Shown here: positions 8,709 through 13,322 of the stretch, one piece after another | How positions within the stretch are numbered: the stretch's first letter is position 1 | Layout: the number at the start of each line of letters is the position of its first letter | Assembly: GCA_030158535.1 (NCBI GenBank) | Contig: JAOASV010000334.1 | Location: 1 to 23,034 of the forward strand | DNA length: 23,034 bases | Source: Sediminibacterium sp. | GTDB lineage: Bacteria > Bacteroidota > Bacteroidia > Chitinophagales > Chitinophagaceae | Direction of reading: 5' to 3' | Notes under the pieces: generated by a model | What the model saw: only the letters and a program-made list of their open reading frames with translations | The model's database searches: none | Told to the model about the DNA's origin: nothing | Position numbers and translations under genes: made by a program

Positions 8709-8846
8709 ATGTCCACAACACTTAAAACGTATTTCTTCTTGTACAAGGCTAAAGTAAACTCTAAAGGTTTAGCACCTATTATGTTTAGATTAAGATACCA
8801 GCAACAGGTGGTTCAGTTAGCTACGGGGTATTTTATTAAACCTTGA
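8709..8846 (+). pseudogene. Tyrosine recombinase (integrase) N-terminal remnant
   Basis: 45 codons from ATG 8709 to TGA 8844-8846 encode MSTTLKTYFFLYKAKVNSKG followed by LAPIMFRLRYQQQ and LATGYFIKP. This is the N-terminal arm-binding domain layout of Bacteroidetes tyrosine integrases: a short beta strand, K.K.N..G..PI..R and a .L.TG..I.P end, at which point intact proteins continue with the Trp-containing linker and core-binding domain. Nothing downstream in any plus-strand frame looks like the SAM-like or catalytic domain (no R..H.R..Y), so the gene is truncated just after this point. Its position next to att copy A supports its origin as the element's integrase. Confidence 0.75.
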
Positions 8847-8866
8847 CCTTTTTAGGCCTTTTTTCT

Positions 8867-8903
8867 GTCATGCTGAATAGTTTGTTGTAAAGCTATTTCA
8901 GGA
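8867..8903. repeat. Degenerate GTCATGCTGAA...TTTCAGGA palindromic repeat
   Basis: CTGAATAG and CTATTTCAG form an imperfect inverted repeat after GTCATGC. It recalls the dispersed GTCATGCTGAA palindromes common in Bacteroidetes genomes. There is only one copy here, so the assignment is weak. Confidence 0.25.
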
Positions 8904-8911
8904 CAAGACAC

Positions 8912-9118
8912 TTTCAATTTATTATTCTTTCTAATACAAGTTTTTTAATGTTGAGTTTTATTCAGGATAAGATAAGAAACAAACAAAGTATAAACTATAT
9001 AGGTATCATTCTTGTAATCCTGTATGGTATTGGCTTGTTTTTAGTGCTTCGAAAATAATTGCCACACCTAATATTCTTTTCCTCTGACAATAATGTATGC
9101 AAATTGTATGCAAATCAA
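8912..9118 (+). repeat. Direct repeat copy 2 (partner at 1884-2080)
   Basis: Same sequence and orientation as 1884-2080, with a tandem duplication of TGTATGCAAAT near the right end. It occupies most of the interval between att copies A and B. Confidence 0.85.
8948..9058 (+). pseudogene. Small membrane ORF, copy 2 (36 codons, possibly a gene remnant)
   Basis: The ORF encodes MLSFIQDKIRNKQSINYIG followed by a hydrophobic helix and the basic end LRK. Compared with the copy at 1920-2030 there are 9 differences in 111 bp (3 silent, 6 amino-acid changing) and no indel. The frame stays open upstream for about 19 more codons without an ATG, so this may be the C-terminal end of a larger lost gene rather than a free-standing peptide. 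It has no counterpart to the N-terminal part seen near 1783. No function is assigned. Confidence 0.35.
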
Positions 9119-9168
9119 AAAAAATTCCCCCGCACTTTAAATGCTGAAACCCTTCACCTTAGTAGGGA

Positions 9169-9208
9169 GGGCCCACCAGGGCATGATCCTGGGACCCCCT
9201 GATTATGA
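9169..9208 (-). repeat. att copy B: duplicated 3' half of tRNA-Ile2
   Basis: 40 bp identical to 10269-10308 of the intact tRNA gene, reaching further into the anticodon loop than copy A. The adjoining hairpin (about 9126-9155) is degenerate: one arm has CCCCC where GGG is needed, so the terminator seen at the other two copies is broken here. Copies A and B share extra flank (CTTA.TAGGG) not present at the intact tRNA. Confidence 0.88.
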
Positions 9209-9333
9209 ATCTAATATATTTTTATAGCTCATTATTTTTAATTTTATCGATCAAAAATGCTAATCAATTAGCCATAAAATTAAATTGGTAAAGAAACCAA
9301 CATATACTAATTCTGAGATCCTTGAATGCATAT

Positions 9334-10098
9334 TTAATGTATTTCTGATCGTAATAATTTTATTAACTTGCCGTTGTTTTTTTTAGTTCTTTTTAAACTA
9401 TTTCGGTATATAAATATGTAATTATAATATTTCTGAACTTCATAAATTAATTCATCTGACTGTAATATATTTTTTGTTTTATCTAGGTTTAGTATAAAAT
9501 TTAAATAACCATCTGCATCATTTGTTACATACTTTTTTGAAAACTTTTGGTTTTCTCTAATGAGTCTTCCCACTCCAATTGGTAAATAGTTATTAAACAC
9601 GATACCTACTTGATCAAAAAATTCGTTTAATGCTTCTACTCCTTTAAAATCAACTTCATAGTAGGTGGCTAATGTATTTTTAAATTCTCCTTCTTCTACA
9701 TAACTTAATAAACCACTAGACTGCATGTTTTTAAATGAACTATTATTCATGTATAATGTGGTTGAAAATGCAATTATTTTTGGTGATATTTTAATTGAGT
9801 CCATTAATTGAGCCTGACTTATTTTTTTAGTCTTCGCCAAGTATAATAAATTATTTAATTTATTGAAATTATTTATGACCGAGTCCTCAATTTTAATTAC
9901 CTTATCAATTTCAATAGAGTCTGCTTGTAAATCTTTTAGAATAGCAATCTTATTTTGCTCTACCCGATGGTTCATGATCTGATGTTCTCTTAAATTTTCT
10001 GCAAGAAAACCCAAAGTAACCGCAGCAAATAACATGATAAATTCTGTGATATATTCTTTCCAATTCTTTGGTTTGTGCGAGTGGTGATGTACTTCCAT
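9334..10098 (-). CDS. Membrane-anchored hypothetical protein (Bacteroidetes-type), island cargo
   Basis: The 254-aa product starts with a His-rich cytoplasmic tip (MEVHHHSHKPKNWKEYITEF), followed by one hydrophobic helix (IMLFAAVTLGFLAEN, about residues 22-36) and then REHQIMNHRVEQNK. The remaining 200 or so residues are helical, Lys/Asn/Ile rich, and lack recognisable catalytic motifs. Proteins with this tip-helix-ENLREH layout are common in Bacteroidetes and usually annotated as hypothetical; I know no proven function. The gene is very AT rich and is the only gene between att copy B and the intact tRNA, which suggests it is cargo. The ATG at 10098 is the only sensible start. Confidence 0.75.
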   Translation of the reverse strand: MEVHHHSHKPKNWKEYITEFIMLFAAVTLGFLAENLREHQIMNHRVEQNKIAILKDLQADSIEIDKVIKIEDSVINNFNKLNNLLYLAKTKKISQAQLMDSIKISPKIIAFSTTLYMNNSSFKNMQSSGLLSYVEEGEFKNTLATYYEVDFKGVEALNEFFDQVGIVFNNYLPIGVGRLIRENQKFSKKYVTNDADGYLNFILNLDKTKNILQSDELIYEVQKYYNYIFIYRNSLKRTKKNNGKLIKLLRSEIH

Positions 10099-10214
10099 AA
10101 TTAATTATTTTATTGAAAGTAATCTAATGTTTCCAATTCCACCCCTACACCTCCCTTCACCCTCTAATAACTCAAAACCTGGCCCAAACTTAGCCAGAAC
10201 TTACCCGAAATAAA

Positions 10215-10246
10215 AAGGGTCTACGCTTTTGACAGCATAAACCCTT
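10215..10246 (-). terminator. Terminator of tRNA-Ile2
   Basis: 12-bp stem (10215-10226 with 10235-10246). It has two plus-strand C-A mismatches that are G-U on the minus strand, followed on that strand by TTTTTATTT. It lies 21 bp beyond the tRNA 3' end and reads in the tRNA direction. Confidence 0.8.
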
Positions 10247-10267
10247 GATAATGTTGCCTTTCGGCTG

Positions 10268-10341
10268 TGGGCCCACCAGGGCATGATCCTGGGACCCCCT
10301 GATTATGAGTCAGGTGCTCTAACCAACTGAGCTATAGGCCC
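10268..10341 (-). tRNA. tRNA-Ile2 (anticodon CAU, lysidine type)
   Basis: A 74-nt cloverleaf: acceptor GGGCCTA pairing with TGGGCCC (one G-U), D arm GCTC/GAGC with AGTTGGTTA loop, anticodon stem CCTGA/TCAGG with loop CTCATAA, 5-nt variable loop, T stem CCAGG/CCTGG and discriminator A. CCA is not encoded. The CAU anticodon with this stem and the A-rich 3' loop fits tRNA-Ile2, whose C34 is changed to lysidine by TilS to read AUA, rather than elongator or initiator Met. The T loop reads ATCATGC, with A54 and T58 swapped relative to the usual T54/A58; the same change is in both att copies. Its 3' half is the integration target described above. Confidence 0.88.
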
Positions 10342-10450
10342 TGAAAATTTGGTTGCCCAAATAATCATGAGCGGCAAATGTAAAATATTTAGCCTTAACG
10401 TAAACATCAATCTGATCAATTTGTAAAAAATAATGCGCTTATTTTGCAGC

Positions 10451-11080
10451 ATGGTTACTCCTGTAAAAAATATCATTTTTGATTTAGGCGGCGTTTTAAT
10501 AAACCTCAATTACCAATTAACACGAAAGGCTTTTGAAAACTTAGGTGTTCAGGATTTTGATGCTTTTTACACCCAACATGCTGCCAATCCCTTATTTGAA
10601 AATTTAGAAGTGGGCGCCATTGAACCGGAGGCTTTTTACGAGGCGCTAAGGGAAGCCACTGGATTAACCCTTAGCAATAGCCAAATAGAAACGGCTTGGA
10701 ATGCCATGTTATTAGATTTTCCGGCGGAGCGCCTAGAGTGGCTCAGTCAAATCAAAAATAAGTATAACATATATTTATTTTCTAATACAAATGCCATTCA
10801 TTACAATGCATTTATACATATATATAGGCAGTTGGCCCCTCAATTAGGCCTAAATACGCAATTTGAGCACTTTTTTAAAAAGGCTTATTATTCCCATACG
10901 CTTGGGCAAAGAAAACCAGAAGTAGCTGCTTTTGAGGCGGTTATTCGTGATGCAAACTTAGATCCTGCGCAAACTTTATTTATTGATGACACCCTTTCAA
11001 ACATAGAAGGGGCTCAAAAAGCGGGCCTTCAAACCCTATTTTTAAGTGGGGATTTAACGGTGCTAGACCTAGGACTTTAA
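10451..11080 (+). CDS. HAD-superfamily phosphatase (YihX-like subgroup)
   Basis: A cytosolic Mg-dependent phosphatase of the haloacid dehalogenase fold, 209 aa from ATG 10451. Motif I is IIFDLGGVL with nucleophile D11. The residue two after it is Gly rather than the usual Asp, as in YihX-type sugar-phosphatase relatives (DLGN/DLGG). Motif II is YLFSNTN, motif III the Lys in GQRKPEV, and motif IV LFIDDTLSNIEGA with the acidic pair. A helical cap lies between motifs I and II. I prefer 10451 to the in-frame ATG 10433 because homologues start a few residues before motif I and a TTATTTTG promoter-like box lies directly upstream. The substrate is unknown; sugar phosphates or nucleotides are possible. 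Its stop shares TTAA with the convergent gene. Confidence 0.85.
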   Translation: MVTPVKNIIFDLGGVLINLNYQLTRKAFENLGVQDFDAFYTQHAANPLFENLEVGAIEPEAFYEALREATGLTLSNSQIETAWNAMLLDFPAERLEWLSQIKNKYNIYLFSNTNAIHYNAFIHIYRQLAPQLGLNTQFEHFFKKAYYSHTLGQRKPEVAAFEAVIRDANLDPAQTLFIDDTLSNIEGAQKAGLQTLFLSGDLTVLDLGL

Positions 11081-11334
11081 GGCTTAACTTCTTCAAAATC
11101 AATGTAATCCTCTTTGGCAGCGGGCTTGTGCACCTCTGTTTTAGCCTGCCTTTGGGCCTGAGCAGCCTGTTCTTGTTGAGCTCTTGCAGCAGCGGCCTGT
11201 TGCGCTTGCATTTCCTTTAGCGTAGACTTTATTTGCGAGCTGGCTTTGCTAACGGGCACCACCACGTTAAAGAAAAAGCGGTAGAGGGCATAGATTAGAA
11301 AGCCATAAAATAGAAACTTCATCATAACATACAC
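11077..11334 (-). CDS. Small single-pass membrane protein, DUF4834-like
   Basis: 85 aa: an N-terminal hydrophobic helix (FLFYGFLIYALYRFFFNVVVP), a Gln/Ala-rich probable coiled coil (about residues 40-66) and the acidic end DYIDFEEVKP. This layout and ending resemble the Bacteroidetes small proteins filed as DUF4834; I hold that from memory and am not certain. Function unknown. ATGs at 11334, 11325 and 11322 are all possible. The gene converges with the HAD gene, their stop codons overlapping in the palindrome TTAA, and diverges from rimP. Confidence 0.7.
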   Translation of the reverse strand: MYVMMKFLFYGFLIYALYRFFFNVVVPVSKASSQIKSTLKEMQAQQAAAARAQQEQAAQAQRQAKTEVHKPAAKEDYIDFEEVKP

Positions 11335-11345
11335 GTAATAGACTA

Positions 11346-11353
11346 CAAAGGTA
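11346..11353 (-). promoter_or_regulatory. Candidate -7 box TACCTTTG for the DUF4834-like gene
   Basis: Exact TAnnTTTG on the minus strand, 11 bp before the start at 11334. A TTTG at 11369-11372 lies only 15 bp further upstream, shorter than usual. Confidence 0.45.
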
Positions 11354-11373
11354 AGGACTCTACAAAAGCAAAA

Positions 11374-11406
11374 TTTGGAAGTTTAGGCCTAAAATCACTA
11401 TATTTG
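11374..11406 (+). promoter_or_regulatory. Promoter of the rimP-nusA-infB operon
   Basis: TTTG (11374-11377), 21-bp spacer, TATATTTG (11399-11406): an exact Bacteroidetes-type vegetative promoter. Transcription should start at about 11411-11413. Confidence 0.7.
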
Positions 11407-11426
11407 CATTAGAAATTGAAACAATT

Positions 11427-11459
11427 GAAGGGAACGGCTACCGTTCCCTTCTTCTTTTT
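11427..11459 (+). terminator. Leader hairpin/attenuator before rimP-nusA-infB
   Basis: A perfect 11-bp GC-containing stem (11427-11437 with 11441-11451, loop CTA) is followed by TTCTTTTT. It lies entirely inside the roughly 50-nt leader between the predicted start of transcription and the rimP ATG at 11464. It has the form of an intrinsic terminator at the front of an operon encoding NusA, a factor that modulates termination at such hairpins. Confidence 0.65.
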
Positions 11460-11463
11460 AAAT

Positions 11464-11934
11464 ATGTCAACTGAACTACAAATAGCAAAAATTGAGGCCT
11501 TAATAGCACAGCTCTTACAAGAGGAGCCTACCTATTTTTTGGTTTCTGTCCGCATCAAACCCACCAATAACATTAAAGTGTTTTTGGATGGCGATCAGGG
11601 TATTGCTATCGAAAAATGTGTTCGTTTTAATAAGCAACTCTACAAGCTTATTGAAGAAGAGGGCTATTACCCAGAAGGAGATTTTTCGTTAGAACTTTCT
11701 TCACCGGGCATCGACGAACCTTTACAATTACATCGTCAGTATGTAAAAAATAAAGGTAGAAACATAGAAGTATTGTTTAACGATGGTACCAGCAAAGAAG
11801 GCTTGTTATTAGAAGTGGCAGAGGCTGATATTATTGTAGAACACACAGAAGGAAAAGGAAAAAAAATGGTAACACAACAACTTGTGATTCCGTTTTCAAC
11901 TATAAAATCAACAACGGTTCAAATTAAATTTTAA
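11464..11934 (+). CDS. rimP: Ribosome maturation factor RimP
   Basis: RimP assists maturation of the 30S subunit in the cytoplasm. From ATG 11464 the protein is 156 aa, the usual length. The N-terminal alpha/beta domain includes VSVRIKPTNNIKVFLDGDQGIAIEKCVRFNKQL (the family's V.V...N.I.V..D...G..I..C) and SLELSSPGIDEPL, the hallmark S.PG.D.PL. A C-terminal SH3-like barrel follows. A TTG at 11416 would extend the frame, but it would make the leader hairpin coding and is rejected. nusA starts 27 bp downstream, the common rimP-nusA-infB order. Confidence 0.93.
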   Translation: MSTELQIAKIEALIAQLLQEEPTYFLVSVRIKPTNNIKVFLDGDQGIAIEKCVRFNKQLYKLIEEEGYYPEGDFSLELSSPGIDEPLQLHRQYVKNKGRNIEVLFNDGTSKEGLLLEVAEADIIVEHTEGKGKKMVTQQLVIPFSTIKSTTVQIKF

Positions 11935-11961
11935 AACTTTTGAAACTTTAAATAAAGCGTT

Positions 11962-13212
11962 ATGGCTAGTATTAACCTTATCGAAGCATTCCAGGAATTT
12001 AAAGATGCAGAGAACATTGATCGTCCCACGATGATGAAAGTGGTGGAAGATGTATTTAAAACATTACTCCGCAAAAAATATGGTAGTGATGATAACTTTG
12101 ACGTTATCGTAAACGCCGAAAAAGGTGACCTAGAAATCATCCGTCGTAGACTTATTGTTGAAGATGGTGAAGTAATAGATCCCTTATCTGAAGTGGGTTA
12201 CAGCGATGCTATCAAAATTGAGCCAGACTTTGAAGTAGGTGAAGATTTGTATGAAGAAATTAACATGATTGACTTTGGAAGAAGAGCTATTTTGGCTGCT
12301 AAGCAAACGTTAGCAGGTCGTATTAGCGATCTTAAAAAGAACGTACTCATTAAAAAATATGGTGATCGTATTGGTGATATCATCAGTGCTGAAGTATATC
12401 AGGTTTGGAAAAAAGAAGTATTGCTTTTGGATGAAGAAGGCAACGAACTTATTTTACCTAAGTCTGAACAAATTCCACAAGACTATTTCAAAAAAGGTGA
12501 AAATATCAGAGCTGTTGTAGCGCGTGTTGATCTTAAAAATAATACACCCGTTATTATTTTATCTAGAACAAGTCCACTCTTCTTAGCTAAATTATTAGAG
12601 ATTGAAGTACCTGAAATTTTTGATGGTTTAATCGCTATCAAAAAGATTGTACGTGATCCAGGAGAGCGTGCTAAAGTAGCTGTAGAAAGTTATGATGATC
12701 GTATCGATCCAGTAGGTGCTTGTGTGGGTATGAAAGGTTCTCGTATTCATGGCATTGTGCGTGAATTGAAAAATGAAAACATTGATGTGATCAACCACAC
12801 GACTAATATTCAACTCTTAATTCAACGTTCTTTAACTCCAGCTAAAATTAGCTATATGGAGTTAGACAATGATAAAAAGCACGCCGAAGTGTTCCTTAAA
12901 GCAGACCAGGTTTCATTAGCTATTGGCCGTAGAGGGGTAAATATCAAGCTTGCTTGCGAATTAACCGGCTATGAAATTGATGTATTTAGAGAAGATGAAG
13001 AGGTTGTTGATGAATTTGACATTGATTTAGACGAATTTAGTGATGAAATTGAGGCTTGGGTAATTGACGAGTTCAAGCGTATTGGTTGCGATACTGCACG
13101 CAGTATTTTAAACCTAACTGCAGAAGAACTAGAGCGTAGAACCGACCTTGAAAAAGAAACCATCGAAGACGTACTAAAAGTGCTTCAAGCCGAATTTGAC
13201 GAAGAGGCCTAA
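11962..13212 (+). CDS. nusA: Transcription termination/antitermination factor NusA
   Basis: NusA binds RNA polymerase and nascent RNA and affects pausing, intrinsic termination and antitermination. The 416-aa protein has the N-terminal polymerase-binding domain (about 1-125), an S1 domain (about 130-200, GDIISAEVYQVWKKEV onward), KH1 with GACVGMKGSRI and KH2 with AIGRRGVNIKLA. It ends in an acidic region with one helix-hairpin-helix-like segment (IDEFKRIGCDTARSILNLTAEEL). It lacks the two full acidic repeats of E. coli NusA (495 aa), as in many non-proteobacteria. The second gene of the operon, it may act on the hairpin in its own leader. Confidence 0.96.
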   Translation: MASINLIEAFQEFKDAENIDRPTMMKVVEDVFKTLLRKKYGSDDNFDVIVNAEKGDLEIIRRRLIVEDGEVIDPLSEVGYSDAIKIEPDFEVGEDLYEEINMIDFGRRAILAAKQTLAGRISDLKKNVLIKKYGDRIGDIISAEVYQVWKKEVLLLDEEGNELILPKSEQIPQDYFKKGENIRAVVARVDLKNNTPVIILSRTSPLFLAKLLEIEVPEIFDGLIAIKKIVRDPGERAKVAVESYDDRIDPVGACVGMKGSRIHGIVRELKNENIDVINHTTNIQLLIQRSLTPAKISYMELDNDKKHAEVFLKADQVSLAIGRRGVNIKLACELTGYEIDVFREDEEVVDEFDIDLDEFSDEIEAWVIDEFKRIGCDTARSILNLTAEELERRTDLEKETIEDVLKVLQAEFDEEA

Positions 13213-13228
13213 GCAGCATATAGTTAAC

Positions 13229-13236
13229 TATCTTTG
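13229..13236 (+). promoter_or_regulatory. Candidate internal promoter box TATCTTTG before infB
   Basis: An exact TAnnTTTG lies in the 110-bp nusA-infB gap, overlapping the palindrome TAGTTAACTA (13221-13230). No TTTG is at the right distance upstream (the nearest is 30 bp away). It may give infB some independent transcription. Confidence 0.4.
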
Positions 13237-13322
13237 CCCTTAGTAAGGGGTGAGGATCCACAGCAGAAGCGTTCATAATGTTGTGGTAAATTTCAATGAA
13301 CGAATGGACTAAAAAACACTGA

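Larger units (their letters stand above)
8529..10341. mobile_element. Tandem remnants of tRNA-Ile2-targeted integrative elements
   Basis: Three same-orientation copies of the tRNA 3' half (8529, 9169, 10269) delimit two intervals of about 0.6 kb and 1.06 kb. The intact tRNA lies at one end with its 3' side facing the copies, as expected when an element integrates at a tRNA 3' end and restores the gene. The outer interval holds an integrase stub beside the distal att copy. The inner one holds a single AT-rich gene. Together these indicate an accretion of two elements, both now lacking a working recombinase. Whether the left limit extends beyond 8482 is unknown. Confidence 0.65.

Noticed and set aside
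8529..9208. tRNA genes at 8529 and 9169
   Set aside because: Only the 3' half is present; there is no 5' acceptor strand or D arm, so these are attachment-site copies rather than tRNA genes.
10140..10185. C-rich tract downstream of the tRNA terminator as a regulatory element
   Set aside because: A pyrimidine-rich stretch is visible, but no symmetric or repeated structure supports a specific function.
10433..10450. Start of the HAD gene at ATG 10433
   Set aside because: It would add six residues upstream of a promoter-like box and gives an N-terminus longer than usual before motif I; 10451 is preferred, though 10433 is not excluded.
11416..11463. Upstream TTG start for RimP
   Set aside because: It would place the promoter-proximal hairpin in coding sequence and add residues unlike RimP N-termini; ATG 11464 gives the normal length.
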